DNA from: Druceiella hillmani
Lineage: Eukaryota; Arthropoda; Insecta; Lepidoptera; Hepialidae
Direction of reading: 5' to 3'
NCBI GenBank assembly: GCA_039881145.1
Contig: JAYKKI010000016.1
Span: forward strand, 8,891,001-8,955,000
Length of the DNA stretch: 64,000 nucleotides
Shown here one piece after another: positions 1 to 12,230 of this stretch. The position numbers were made by a program, and so were the translations under genes. A model generated the notes under the pieces. That model saw nothing but the letters and a program-made list of their open reading frames with translations. It was not told where the DNA came from and ran no database searches. Position 1 is the stretch's first letter; every line of letters begins with the position of its first letter.

Positions 1-1640
1 TATGTTTTTCTTGAAAGGATCTTTGGTCTTACTTGATGTCTGTGGTTTATTGATAATGATGAAATATGGTTGTTATAAGTACATGACGGCGAGTAGCAGT
101 TCTGTCGTATTTGGCAACTTTGAAATGATCTTGGGAAGAACTTTTGTCTAGCATGATATCCGTAGTCTGGTGATTGTACCGAAATCGAACCATAATAACT
201 TCAAAAAGGCGAGCAGCAAACTTATCACGTTCCCCATTGTCTGCCGATGGCACCAAAAGGTTGTTAATGTAATTTGGATCATATATTTTTCGTATTTGGG
301 CTTAGATTTTAGTACCATATTCTTATTACATACTTTTTGTATCATGTATTCAATACTGCAGTCAACATAATTTGGTATTGTTATAATTTTCCTAAATAAT
401 AAATGGAAAATATGCCGCTTTTGATGGGTTTGTCTAATTAAAATTCCGATAACAAAATGCCCGAAGCTTCAATCAAGATAACTTTTGACTATCGATCTCG
501 ACGAGATAAGTGTCGTTAGAATTAATATGCAGCTGGTTTAAGAGAAATAAAACTCCGAATTCAAGCAAAGAATGGAACGGGAATATGATTTTAAATAAGG
601 TCTTAAAAGTGTTTTGATTATTTTGATAGTTTTCAGTTAAAGAGTAAAGAAATTATTCAGTTAAATGTAATTAAATGATGGTACACGCGGTTTCTTCTTT
701 ATTGCAATTTATTTAAATAAATATGTCCAAATAATTTTGGCATACGATTGGTATTTTTTACACCTTGCGTCATATGAATGAAATAACCGTAAATATTCTC
801 CTATATTTATATATATAAACATTTAAAATAAGTTATTTATATTTATCCCATTCGTTTTTGGTTAAAATATTAGATTTTAATCTTCATGAAGAACTTTTAA
901 CATTATCAATTTTCTTTCTGTAATCCAAGTTTGATAATATATATGATTATTGTATAAGCTCTATAAAAATATTTGTAAAAGCCTCTTTTGGACAGGTAAA
1001 TTACGAAAGAGGATTTCTTAACGTAGGTACCTTGATCCTTTTTGTAATACGTTTTTTTTTTCTTTTCTTCTGCGCATATAACTCTTAGATAAATTTAAGC
1101 ATACATATAAAAATTCACGCTATTATCTAAAATTTTAAACTATTGCAAATTGTACATTTTTCAGCCATCTAGTTTATTTGTTATTCAATTAATTGATAAA
1201 TCCGTTAACTGAATGGTGACATCAAATCATCGGTGTATATAACGATCAGCCAAGATGGTTAATACAATAATCAAATATCACATCTACTAGAATGTAATAT
1301 CTAAATGAGTAAGGGTGGAGATTATAAAATGAAAACATTTTTTGAAATCATTACACTTTTTAATTTTAACATTGTTAAAACAGTATTTTGGTAACATTAC
1401 ATAAACTTAATGCATATATTAAAAGACATTAACGTACATCAAAACATGGGATATTACATTTTTTGCCCATAAAATCTTTAAAATTTTACTAAACTTTAAA
1501 AAAATATTTTACTTTGACATACAAATTAATTTAAACAGGAATTATGAATGGAAATAATATAATTGTTAACATATCGTACTAGAATGGATTAAAATGTTCG
1601 CAGCCTGGGTAAAAATAAATTAAAATATAGGCGTTTACCA
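1..1640. other. AT-rich DNA, no gene seen
   Basis: No long open frame, repeat array or recognisable protein motif was found on either strand. The open frames near 47-370 overlap on opposite strands and have the composition of chance frames in AT-rich DNA. The stretch ends where a decayed mariner begins. Confidence 0.6.
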
Positions 1641-1648
1641 AATTATTT

Positions 1649-2400
1649 TTAATTCTCAATATAAGCCCCATTTAGTCCGATGCGCTTCTTTTCTTTGATT
1701 TCCAAAGTCGTAACATCACTTTTAAAAATGTTTCCTCAAGACACTCAAGACTGTCCCGTCCACCTAAATATTTCCTTTTAAAATGGAAAAAATTTAAAGT
1801 GAAACATCGCCAGCTCACACAAATAAGGGAATGTGATAGCAATTGGAACCCAGAACAATGCATTTTACTCCTGTTTTCTAGAGTTGTCTAAGCGCGGATA
1901 TTATCCTGACAAAACAAAGTTCTTTATTAACAATGCTGATAGTTTTCCCTTTACTTCGTCATTCAACTAATGTTAAAGAATGCAGTTGTAAGTAGAGTTT
2001 CTAATGTTACAAATTTGGAAAGTAATTGATTATAATGGTTCCCTCCTAGTTCCGGAAAACTATTTTTCTTTTGGGGCTGGTGACCTCGGCTTTCCCTATT
2101 TTTTCGCTATTTTTTCTTCTTTAAAGTAGCGGTCACAAGTTTTAATAAGAATACAAATTGTATTCAAAATGTTTTATAGATCAACCTCAAGCAACTACAA
2201 AATCATACTAAGTCGTCAATCGAGCTAGCAGACACCTTAGGAAATTTAAAAATATTTTCATCACTTCCTTCAGTGGACACAATCAATGCCGTACAGTACA
2301 AAGGTCATCTTCAATTCTCTGATGACCATATTCAAATTCAGCTGACCATTTATAACAATTTTATACGACGGAATATACTCTTCTAAAATCGCCATTTTTC
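1649..2400 (-). pseudogene. Decayed mariner transposase (HTH to C-terminus)
   Basis: Reading the minus strand in shifting frames gives a series of mariner-like segments in the right order. An N-terminal helix-turn-helix piece (YKWSAEFEYGHQRIEDD) lies near 2290-2365. A piece with LNDEVKGK and then QDNIRA follows near 1890-1975, corresponding to the HDNARPH motif around the second catalytic aspartate. KYLGG lies near 1770, and a C-terminal LNGAYIEN followed by a stop ends at 1649. Several frameshifts and stops separate them, so it cannot be functional. The remnant is about 750 bp against roughly 1 kb for a full mariner coding region, so internal sequence has been lost. No terminal inverted repeats were recognised. 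A 63-residue open frame at 1672-1863 is part of this relic, not a gene of its own. Assignment rests on motif order, not on a database search. Confidence 0.6.
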
Positions 2401-3221
2401 ATCAATCTTCTTCGTTGGTAACCATTTCTCTAGCAGTTTATTATTAAGTGGCCGATGTTCAATTTCTATTTAATCACTTGGCTGAACATTAAATCGCATA
2501 TCATATCATCAATCGAGTTTAAAACAATTTTTATATGAAATGAGATAATTCGCTCCTAAGTAAGATATTAATTTATAACTGCAGTATTATAATTTTATTC
2601 ATAACGTAACTTCCGGAAATAATTTCTTTGCCAAAAATTGTATTCAACAATAAAACTTGTGAGGTTATTATTTTTGAAATCAATAGTGACTTGACTATGC
2701 TGGGTGTGAAATTTTCATCTAATTTGAAAGTAGAGATTAGGATTTCTAACACATTTAAACAAATTTTGGAGTTACACTCAAACACATTTTTGTCCAAAGA
2801 TCATACTACTACACAATGGTATTTTTATATCATAATATAAATCAATGTAGCGCCTAGATATATCATTATCATAATATTGTTCTCTGGGTACAATACGCAC
2901 TTTTGGTTATGCGCAATTCAGTTCATAAAAAAATAATCATTCGTTGCAGTAGTCATTAATTATTTCTTACTTCTACTTTCCATATACTACATGTATATCC
3001 ATCGCTGGTCAGGATTCGTGATCACTCTCGATATTTTATTGCGTTTATACAGCTCTTTCGTTTATATCTGGCAGGTCGTTAATTGTAGGAACACCAATAT
3101 GTTTGGCTAGCCGTCCACTTAGGCAGATGAAAGTCATTTAGGCAAATGACAGAAAAGCGCTGTTTAGTTAATGGGTTACGCTTTTAATTGAATGGCTTGT
3201 TAAACGAAATGGCTGTACGCA
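2401..3221. other. AT-rich DNA, no gene seen
   Basis: Overlapping open frames at 2573-2840 occur on both strands over the same bases and show no family motif, which is typical of chance. A short repeated phrase about Gtcatttaggcaaatga lies near 3120-3150. Nothing else stands out. Confidence 0.55.
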
Positions 3222-3444
3222 GACACACACACACACACATGCACGCGCTCAAACATACACACACATATACAAACACGTACGCACGCTCGCACGCTCGCAC
3301 GCACGCTCGCTTTGTCACACGCTCGCATCCACGCACGAATGCATGCACGCACGCGCACGTACACACACATACGCGCACGCACGAACATATACACACACGT
3401 ACGTAAACGCACGTTCACGCACGTACACTCACGCACACACACAC

Positions 3445-3501
<57 letters not shown>
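3222..3501. repeat. Compound (CA/CG)n-(AT)n microsatellite
   Basis: About 220 bases of CA-rich dinucleotide sequence with CG interruptions (CACACG, CGCACG, GCACGC words) runs directly into an uninterrupted (AT)n tract from about 3451 to 3500. All six frames of the CA part are open (His/Thr/Arg-rich one way, Val/Cys/Arg-rich the other), which explains the long apparent frames at 3184-3666. These are artefacts of the dinucleotide repeat. The order is 5'-(CA)n(TA)n-3' on the plus strand. Confidence 0.95.
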
Positions 3502-3503
<2 letters not shown>

Positions 3504-4097
3504 GACCACTACTGTTGTTTATTTTACTAAATCGTTCACATTGCAAAAACGTATCGGTGTGTATGCAAAAACGTATCGGTATAATAATCAGTATGTAGAA
3601 ATTAGGACAAATAAAGAAAAAAATATACGGCAATAAAGCAGTCTTCATTCTAAGTATGTGTGACATGTCCTACTAAGACCTACTAGGTGCCCGTATAATA
3701 TTTTTGTGTGTTCCGTGACACAAAAATAAATTTAAAGTATATTATAACACATATTCTGAAACATGAATGTCACGTTATGTTTAACACAATGCCATGATTA
3801 AAGATTTTTCGTCATTGTATTTTATTCCAAATTTAATAATGTCTAAAGAGCTAACGTTGTAAATAATTTTTTTACAAGAAATAAAATTTAGCTACTAAAA
3901 AAAATTGTGTTTTTTTTTACAAAACTTTCATAATTTACATCCAATGTAAAAATCGTCCGCGACTATATTGTAAAAAAATCGCTTTTCACATCAGCAAGAA
4001 AACTTTACACCGATGTATAAAGTTTTCTAAAAAAAACATCTAACCTTTATCCATTAATAGATAATGTTATTAGCTCAATGTTGAAATGCAATTTTTA
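3502..4097. other. AT-rich DNA with a small hairpin
   Basis: No gene was recognised. A direct repeat of GCAAAAACGTATCGGT occurs twice near 3543-3580. An 11-bp inverted repeat (AGAAAACTTTA at 3997-4007 and its complement at 4018-4028) could form a small hairpin. Confidence 0.55.
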
Positions 4098-4610
4098 ACC
4101 GACTTCAAAAAAAGAGAAGGTTCTCAATTTGTCGGAATCCGAGTGGACCCATTTTGACGATTCTTTTTGAAGAGTTCGAAAATGAACAATGGAACTCCTC
4201 CCAACTATGATATTTGCAACGGGTAGTTGTTATTTTGCAAAATAATTGCACCATTTACTAGGTCACTAGGTTACTAGGTCTGGTGATAACTTTTGGACAT
4301 GAACAGTGGAACTCCTTAACGGATATTAATAAATAAACTGTGACTAAAGTTATTTGCTACTAGATTTGTTACTTTGCAAAATAATTACACCGCCGATCAG
4401 GTCGGGGCCTGATGATGAGTTTTGGAGTTGAACAATGGAACTCCTTAACGAATGGTAGTAAATTGAAAGTGATTCAAGATTTTTGCTACTGGTAGTAGCT
4501 ACTCAGATTATTTTGTAAAACAACTCAAACATCGACTATGTCAGCGTCTGATGATGTGTTCTGGAGATGAGCAATGGAATTCATTATCGATGTTAAAAAT
4601 CCAAATAAAT
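4098..4610 (+). repeat. Dispersed repeat, copy 1, with internal tandem units
   Basis: It begins with AACCGACTTCAAAAAAAG then GAAGGTTCTCAATTTGTC. I recall this head sequence as common in many arthropod genomes. The body carries four diverged internal units marked by TGAACAATGGAACTCCTTAA-like words at about 4183, 4299, 4429 and 4566, spaced 116-137 bp apart. Each unit also contains a GATGATGAGTTTTGGAG-type phrase and a CAAAATAATTACACC-type phrase. The same head and units occur reversed at 31496-31975, and the head alone is found near 21950. It has no coding capacity of its own. The transposon class is not known to me; a Helitron-like or other nonautonomous element is possible. Confidence 0.75.
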
Positions 4611-5523
4611 TTTTTCACATAAAATTCTTTTTCAACTTAGTTTGTTTACACCATTCCCTGAAGTATATTTAGGTATATATCTCTATTTGCATTGCGATAT
4701 TATATTTTTAAAAAATATCATTCACTAACCTTAGTCTATTTATTATTATATTTAGACACAATAATTTATATCTGTCTCGTCTAAATTGAAAAGCTTAAAC
4801 CGTCTTCGACATCATTTTTGCACAGCCACCGCAAAAGTTTGAATGGAATTTCGTACGTTGACAGCTGAATGGCCGACTGTACATTGTTACGCTGCGCACA
4901 GGTTATATTGACCAAAAAGCTGGCCAATATTTACAAAGATGAAGTTGCTCTAACTAAAAAGTAGTATAACTACTTTTATAATAAATTATTAACGAGTCAT
5001 ATGCGCTACTTATTGGCGATCGGTAAAACGTTAAGTACTTACTATATCATGACCCAAGTTGAATATGATACTTATTGTTTATTTGAGTAATTGGCTACTG
5101 TTTTTTTGTATTTGTGTTAGTAATTGGCTGTGTTTAAATCAAATGTAGTATTGTTTAAATCATTATGGCTTCAATTGTATTAAGAAAATATGTTTTTCAC
5201 TTAATTACTAAAACTTTTACAATACTTACGATTATAAAAATACTTTGTTTTACTCGCAATGCAATACTCCATCAAATTATTTTCGTTCTACTAGTAAAAA
5301 AGGTCATATTCAAGAGCACTCAACCCGTTTTGGTACATATTTACAAAAAGCATTTCAATACCTTTCTTATAATACTAAATTTACCTGCACCTACTTGCGT
5401 AGCCTAAAAAAACAAAAAAATTTCAAGAATGTATATAAATTATAAAATATTCATGATCACTTTTCATATAGTTCAGAGCAAACTATATTAATTAGCCAAA
5501 GAAAACTATTAGGTTTTTAATTA
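4611..5523. other. AT-rich DNA, no gene seen
   Basis: Two overlapping open frames (5165-5445) share the same bases in different frames and contain no recognised motif. A slightly less AT-rich patch at 4800-4920 was read in all frames without a match. It may be the upstream part of the coding relic that follows, but nothing shows this directly. Confidence 0.5.
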
Positions 5524-6190
5524 ATGAGTAAAAATAATAAATATGAGAATCAAATAAAATGGGTCGCCCCCGCTGTGGATATCGCAGCTGAAATGAAGTT
5601 TAAATCAGAGGGTAATATTCAAGCTGCAACATTTTTAGCTAACATAGTAAAAAGCTCTGATTCTGCAAAAAATTACAATGAGAAAGAGGAGATTAAGGTC
5701 ACCAGGCTTACAGAAGACAAAATTCCTTTTTTACTGATGCTAGTCTAAATATCGATATAATATTATTAAAAGCAGTGTCCTTGAAGAAAATTGTCCGCCA
5801 TATCCCAATTACGAAAGTGTAATTAAGGCAAAAAACGCTGCTACGCAGAAAAAATTATAATAAATGAGATTTCAACAGAGCTACCATTCATTTATTGATT
5901 TACTTTTGTTGTGTTAGAGTAGAAGAAATTTAATTGGAAAACTTGTGGCTCATGAGTAAATGGGGTTGTGATGATATTTACGAACTGGTAGAATATAAGA
6001 AGTTATTTAAAAGAAAATAAGCAGTTATTTCATTGTACATGTCGACGTTTGTATTTTATTTCGTCTCTGGTACCCAAGCATGTAATTTGTGTATAGTGCC
6101 AGGATACGCATAGAATTAAAATTCTGCCTCACGATGCTGTAATTCTTTTAATAGAACCCGAAGCCATGATTTAAAATTGTCAATAATTTT
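5524..6190 (+). pseudogene. Broken transposon-type protein relic (class unknown)
   Basis: The first 74 codons read without a stop (MSKNNKYENQIKWVAP...DKIPF). After a frameshift near 5728 the text continues as FFTDASLNIDI, then NCPPYPNYESVIKAKNAA near 5795-5850. After further stops and shifts it gives LWLMSKWGCD near 5945-5972 and SLVP...HRIKILPHDAVILL near 6065-6150. These pieces follow the order of a large family of uncharacterised, highly repeated arthropod proteins that I recall as having conserved Y-P-x-Y, SKWGCDG and CRP-type motifs. At least three disruptions make it nonfunctional. The ATG at 5524 is the first in the open frame, but the true N-terminus may lie upstream. Function is unknown, and the assignment is from memory of motifs only. 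Confidence 0.5.
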
Positions 6191-8486
6191 TTGCGTGTAA
6201 GTCTGTTATCAATAAAGCTTCATTTTTCAAAATAAACATTTAAAATATTATTTTAGATCAATTAAAGCAATAAAATTGCGTTTTCACACTTCACACAATA
6301 TCGACCGTCTTTTTCATAAATTTCACCTGCACGCGCTGTACTCAGACTTACAAATTTTATTTAAACTATCAGAAAGAAGGTAAAAATAGTCCACCACTTT
6401 TTAAGTTAATTAAAACGGCAAATAGTTATTGAAGATGGCGTTAAATCATTTTAGTGAGTAGGTTGACGTTGTGTCTAAAAGTAATTTCGTCGAAATTTAA
6501 ATTTTCAAATAATTCCCAACGAAATGTTTTACTATGTTACTAAAGGATGTTTTATTAAATTTTCTTGTAGTAATGCAAAACTTAAAAAAATGTTCCATAC
6601 ATTTTGTATATAAGTGAACTGTATTTGAATGTACTATAGTCTTTAAATGTTTAATGAATCTAATGACATGTCCACAATTCATAATCACATTGAATATTTT
6701 GATATTTTAAACATAGTTCAGTTTATTTCAAACCATATAATTGACGTTATCATACTGACAAGTAAATTTTTATGACTTAATTTATTTGTACATTAGTTAT
6801 TAAAGCCTAAAATAGTAGTAATTTAAGTCTAAAATAGATATCGCAGTTACTAAATTCGCCATTACTCAATTTTATTTAACGTAAAAAATGCATTTGAAAT
6901 GAGCTCCTAAAAACACGTTTAATAGACATTTAACCCTACCACATCAAACTTTGATGTCTGTATATATAATACAAATATATTTTTAAAACAATTCGTAAAT
7001 ACAGTTTTATAATTAAAATATATTGTTTTTTGCATTTTATGTAAGAATCCTTAACATGTACAAAAAAACAAATTTTCACCTATTAATGAGAAGTGCTAAT
7101 TAAAAGTTAACAAACATAATACCTTTGTGATTTCAGCAATTATACTATATGTCATATTGTCCTATAACAACATTTTCCAAAAAATGTGCTCTAGTTGTAA
7201 AAGTGGTGCAATTATTATTAAACAAGTAATTAAAAAAATGGAAACATATTTTGATATAGCGAATAGAAGCCAAATCGATAAACGACTTACTAATGTAAGT
7301 CGTTCTCTGTATTCGAATGTATTCGAATCTTTCGAAACAAAATTTTCATGTCGGTACTGCTTTCAATTACTATTGTACTACTTCTATTAAGTTTATAAAA
7401 TAGAATAAAATATGTAAGGTTGCAATATCCTTTAGTAATTCTGATATATGTTGAAAAAGAAGGCAACGATAAAGAGTTATTGTAAAGATAAAAATATTAA
7501 TTGACATGGCGTAGTTTTTTGTAGCTTATTTTTAATTTTACCGTACTCGGTTATCCAAAACATTATTTAGGTAACACGATATTTTATAGTGCATATTTGG
7601 TAAAAGAATGCTAAAATATTATAGAAATATACTGAAATATTTTATAATTTCCTGTGAATGTAATTGTGATTTAGTTTTATGATATAGCGTTGTCAAAAAT
7701 GCACATTAGATTCATGGGTTTTATAAAAAATAAATATCATGCAGGTTAGATTTTAATTTAATTTTCAGTTCATTGGCGAAGAGGGTTTAACATTTTTAGT
7801 AATTTGTTTAAAAGCAACTTTTAATGTTATTTAAGGGCAGAGTCAAAAAGATGTAGTTGTCAAAGCATTTAAATTATATCATAGAAATTTAGCAACAGAA
7901 GGTCTAATTTTGTGAGGAGAACAATATAGATTTGCTGATTTCTACATTCTTGCCAGATTCTGTAAATCTGGCGCAGTAAATTATTAAAATTTTACGTGGT
8001 CAGCAATTCCGCTAGCAAACATCTGATCTACGTCAAGTAAGGAAAATATGATTTGAGTGTTGGCGTTTTCTTATAAAATGTTTTCTAAATAGTTTTTTTT
8101 AATAAAGAAATAAGTTTTCAAGTCTATAGTTAAGCCAATAATCTGTTTAGCAGTGTAAATGTAAATAATAAAGTTGTAATTGTTCTTAATATTCCTATAT
8201 GCGCCGTTAAAAAGCAGTAATTCTCTGTTTGCAAAATACACAATATCTATAAACGTGTGAAACATTTTATATTTTTGTATTTAGAATAGTCTTAATTTTA
8301 GTTAAGGCAAAAAACGATATGTTACTAAATCGCCATAGCTGGGCAGGGTTCCCCATTTCCCTCTTACAATTTTTCTCTTCCTATCTGACGCTTACGATAC
8401 GTACGAGTGAGTAAATTTATAACCGAGACTTACTTTATACGATCGGAAGGAAGTTATGATTCGAATTTTCGGCCTCTATTTTTTAC
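6191..8486. other. AT-rich DNA, no gene seen
   Basis: About 2.3 kb with only short, low-complexity open frames (87 residues at 7127-7390, 63-64 residues elsewhere). A 10-bp perfect hairpin, AACGACTTAC-TAAT-GTAAGTCGTT, lies near 7281-7304 and is followed by a duplicated GTATTCGAAT. Nothing else could be assigned. Confidence 0.55.
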
Positions 8487-8740
8487 TATTCCCGTAAACG
8501 ATATTGGCTATGTGGTGAAGATTGCGCATTATTTGTTACTCACAAACGACGGGTAACTTTTTGCAGTCGTCAAGGATTCAGCAGATGAGAGCGTCGCACG
8601 ATCGCAGTGTGACATCAGTGCCGTCGTTGAATAGAGTGTAACAAGCGGCTTACGACTTAATGCAGACAGATGTCCCATAGCAAGTTATAGCCGAATACGA
8701 ATATGTGATCAGCGAGATTCCACTGCATAACCTAATCTGA
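8487..8740 (+). pseudogene. Possible FLYWCH zinc-finger/MULE-type relic
   Basis: In one plus frame the sequence reads YSRKRYWLCGEDCALF then THKRRVT (8487-8560), which resembles the K-x-Y-W-x-C-x-x-x-x-C core of FLYWCH domains. Shifted frames then give QQMRASHDRSVTS and AAYDLMQTDVP near 8580-8675. This resembles the variable stretch after the FLYWCH domain in proteins linked to MULE-type transposases. The final HxH of the finger is not visible and there are stops. The patch is visibly richer in GC than its surroundings. It could equally be unrelated old sequence. Confidence 0.3.
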
Positions 8741-9783
8741 CTCCTAAATCAACAGTCTCATCATTGACTTGAGAGTCAGATCAGATTCGTTATTGGCGTT
8801 TCGTATATGAATGGTGGATAAAAAAATCGTTTTGAAAATTAGATTCGTGTTAGATAATTCAAAATATTTTCAATCCATCAATTCGCCTGCTGTGTACTTG
8901 GTTAGTGCAAAGCCGATTAAAATCCGGCTCTACTATTTGAAGCCCACACGAAGCTAAGTACATCGTGATGATTGGCAAAATATATTTTTACGATATCTGG
9001 ATGTGTGGTAGTACTGTTACTTAATGATTTCCAATTTTATTTAAAAACTGAAAACACTTTTGAGATAAAAACTTTGAGTACATTGGTTTATTAGTTGATT
9101 CTTTATTTACCAACTTACATCATTCTTTTTTCTGGAGTAAAGCCAGAAGGGTAATCTGGGGTCTGATGACTAGTAATGAAACTGATGTTACTTTTACGAA
9201 AATGGACGTAAAGCTTATAAAAATTATTATAAATAAAGTACAAGCCACGTAATAGAGAACTGTAAAAGTTTTTTTTATAGTTTATATATAGTTTTTTTTA
9301 TAAAGGAAATAGAAGCCGCTGTCATTTAACAAGTTATGATCAATTGTTGAGAAAAGTAGAGTTAATTATTTCTTATGTAATTTTTATTAAGTCTCCAATT
9401 CTTGTAAAATTTCGTTTAAATCCATCGTAAAACTGCAAAATTTAAGTAAAGTGTATTGATTGATTTACGCGTGATTCGCACACAGACGTGTGTTGTTATC
9501 ATTTTGTTATACGCAAAGGTTTACTCCCTATATGTTGAAAAAATAATAAAATAATTCCAAACTTTTGTAATTAAAACTAATTTATAACAAAAGTAACTTA
9601 AATTCTTAATGGAATTTAAGGTACATTTTCTATTAACCAGAATAAAATGGATTTGTTTCGCCGTATATTAAGAAATAATCTATACGTGAAGAGAACATTG
9701 TGTATACCTTTTTAAGCATATTGCGCGCACGAAGAAGTGTGGGATTTGGCATAGTTTAAGTTTATATAGAGAAGGAGTTAGCT
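8741..9783. other. AT-rich DNA, no gene seen
   Basis: No repeat array or coding motif was recognised. Near 8725-8795 there is a loose inverted arrangement of TAATCTGACTC and GAGTCAGATCAGATT. Confidence 0.5.
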
Positions 9784-9835
9784 AAAATTTATATATAACA
9801 TATGTTATTTGTAACATATGTTATATATAAATTTT
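9784..9835. repeat. Perfect 24-bp inverted repeat (hairpin)
   Basis: The left arm 9784-9807 starts AAAATTTATATATAACATAT. It is the exact reverse complement of the right arm 9812-9835, with a TTTG loop of four bases. Each arm contains the inner palindrome TAACATATGTTA. No flanking element boundary or target duplication was seen. It may be a small foldback element or the remains of one. Confidence 0.9.
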
Positions 9836-10929
9836 GTGTTACAAATACATTAAAAGATTCATTGTTTACGTTCATACTGTCAATGCCAAACACACAATAG
9901 TCTAGAGCTTTACTCCTTCACAAAAGAACCTCAATAATCTTTAAACATAAATATTTAATAGTGGCCGAATTTCAGCCACCACTAATCAAAATAGAAATAT
10001 GAAATGGATAAAAAAAATCTACACATAGTCTATGAATTGAATCATCATACAACCCTTTCTTGTAAAAAAATCATACCAGTTAATTCAGACGGTTTGTTGT
10101 AACTTAGTAACAATTAAGTAAAATACGTACGTAGCAAAATTTCTTATGCCACCGTAATATAAGTACTTTTAAAAATGAGATTTTAACGAAATTGGTACTT
10201 ATCGATATTGGAAAGAGCGAGGTATGAATAGAGTGGGACGTGTCTCTGTGTGCATTGCACAAAATTTAATCAATAGATTTTAATAAATTTTACGGTTTTA
10301 GCTAAGGGACATAATATTATTTTAATGTAATTATTAACGCTTTTACTCAATTCCACTATGATTAAAACAATTACTGCTTAATTAGCTTACACTTCTTTTC
10401 TTACAATCATCATAAATATATAGTTTGATGGATGTTTATATTTAATTTACAATTCGTAAATGTTTCTAATTTTGTAACTTTAATGGGTTATGATCCTTTA
10501 AAAATAATATTCTATGTACACATTTTTGTAGTAGCGATAAAGATTATTTGTTTACAGGTTGGTCTCCTCTAATCTATATAATAATATCCGACTTCACCTA
10601 TTACATCCGATTCATTTTGTATTTACATCATGGAAAAGAAAGGAATATTTCAGGAAAAATGGTACATAATATTATCCGCTTTTATGTTATAGTTCATAAG
10701 TAAAAACGAACAATATTTAGCATTGTTAATTGTAATATCAGTTACCAAGCTTTTCCTCATCACATCCTGTTTGTGTTTTTCATCATTGCAAGATGATTGT
10801 CTACTGCAACACGTGGAAATAAATATTATTATTTCATCCATTTATTTAAATATATACTCAAATACCACTTTGGCTAAAAAAATCTATGTTAAATATAGTC
10901 TAACCGAAATTGTTTTGCCTTCATAAATT
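9836..10929. other. AT-rich DNA, no gene seen
   Basis: Opposite-strand open frames at 10650-10926 overlap each other and have no recognised motif. If the adjacent mariner relic once continued into this stretch, its catalytic domain has been lost, because no DDE/D motif could be read here. Confidence 0.5.
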
Positions 10930-11323
10930 TAACGCAGTGACGTAAGTGCATCCGAATTAAAAGCTGTGGTATCCATACACTGTATTTCAAGCTTTTCCCC
11001 AAGCGGTGTAAATGATTCTCTATAGTTCTGTGGGAGTATCCGAGCTCAGTTGCTGGTCAGCGTGTCATTAATCGGCTATATTTTTTAACTAACAATTTTA
11101 ACCTTTCGCTTTCAATTCCACCGATCGAGCAGAGCGAGGTTGATCATCTAGGGAATAATGATCGCTGCGAAACTGCTGGAACCATGATTTTGCAGTAGCT
11201 TTGGGTATTGCTTCAGTAAATACACATTGGCAGATATTACGCTTACCTTCGGCAGTAGAGTGACCAAATTAGCACTCATAGAGTAGACAGTGTGTCAAAT
11301 GCGTCTTAAGGTCGTCCTTATTT
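10930..11323 (-). pseudogene. Mariner transposase N-terminal relic
   Basis: The minus strand starts with NKDDLKTHL near 11323. It continues in one frame as YEC(stop)FGHSTAEGKRNICQ, then TEAIPKATAKSWFQQFRSDH and YSLDDQPRSARSVEL, down to about 11105. This matches the first helix-turn-helix of mariner transposases (RNIC, W-F-x-x-F-R-S, S-L-x-D-x-x-R-S). After a frameshift, YSHRTIENHLHRLGKSLKY and VWIPQLL near 10950-11035 match the second HTH and the W-V-P-H linker. The catalytic domain is absent, so it is a truncated pseudogene. Two frames and an internal stop show decay. The region just upstream on that strand (11400-11460) has ATGAGCATTTTTTCGAACAT, which could be element 5' sequence, but no terminal inverted repeats were identified. 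Confidence 0.75.
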
Positions 11324-12053
11324 TATGCGTGTTAACAATGCTGCATCTTACTGATTACTGAGCCAGTATGAGCGTGCTGTGCCCTTTACAAGTCTTATAT
11401 AATGAAAGCTTCTAGAACGTTCCCACATTTTCTAGATAATGTTCGAAAAAATGCTCATTACTTATTACTTATTAGCATGTATGTAACCTCTGGCGGAAGT
11501 TGTAAATCAACATGACCTATTACTGATTTTCGTGTTTGTATGAAAGCTTTTATTGTATATTATTTAAAATTTGTTAACAATATTATAATTAATTCCATTT
11601 TGTAGTTATTTAAAGGTTATATTAAATAGTGATTGTTTTATGTCACGCTTTTAGTTATTATTTTATGTTAAGAGCTCCTTATTTTATTTGAGCTATATTG
11701 AACTTTTGATCAAATTTTAAAGTGAAATATGTTAAAATTTGTGAAGTTTGTTTCTCTATATTAGAATAGCTTCAACGTTTTTTTAAGATTTTGATCTTTT
11801 TCAGTTGTGGGCCATATAGGTTGACGTGGTACTCCTAGTTTAAATCGGTGCATGTTTTCAGTTTCTCAATCTCCGTCTGGGGGTTTACTGGTTGGGCTAA
11901 ACATTTTGCTAGATTGTTTTTTCTCAGACAATAAACTCTTCTTATGCTTTTAATTTTTCACAGCAGTTATGTCACTGAACTGCACATATATTAGGCTTGT
12001 AAAAATAAAAAAAAATCCGTGCCCGATCTTATGCCACTTGTGAAACAAATATG

Positions 12054-12055
<2 letters not shown>
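11324..12055. other. AT-rich DNA, partly mariner flank
   Basis: The first 150 bases may be the 5' untranslated end of the mariner relic. The rest shows no gene or repeat I could recognise. Confidence 0.45.

Positions 12056-12131
<76 letters not shown>
12056..12131. repeat. (AC)n(AT)n compound microsatellite
   Basis: About 22 AC units are followed without a break by about 16 AT units. A 70-residue minus-strand open frame across it (12029-12241) is the repeat translated as Val-Cys and Tyr-Ile runs. The order matches the compound arrays at 3222 and, on the other strand, at 58222. Confidence 0.95.
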
Positions 12132-12134
<3 letters not shown>

Positions 12135-12230
12135 GTTAAAGAACTGCTTTCATTTAAGTTTTTAAAACTTGTCTCTTGGAGATTCCCGTGTAATTTCAGT
12201 TTAAACATAAATCTTGAATAAATGCGTCGA

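Noticed and set aside
3184..3666. Cluster of 70-97 codon open frames in several frames on both strands
   Set aside because: They are translations of CA/CG and AT dinucleotide repeats (His-Thr-Arg, Val-Cys, Tyr-Ile runs).
5165..5445. Two overlapping 66-80 codon frames upstream of the 5.5-kb relic
   Set aside because: They share bases in different frames and lack motifs; they could not be joined to the relic.
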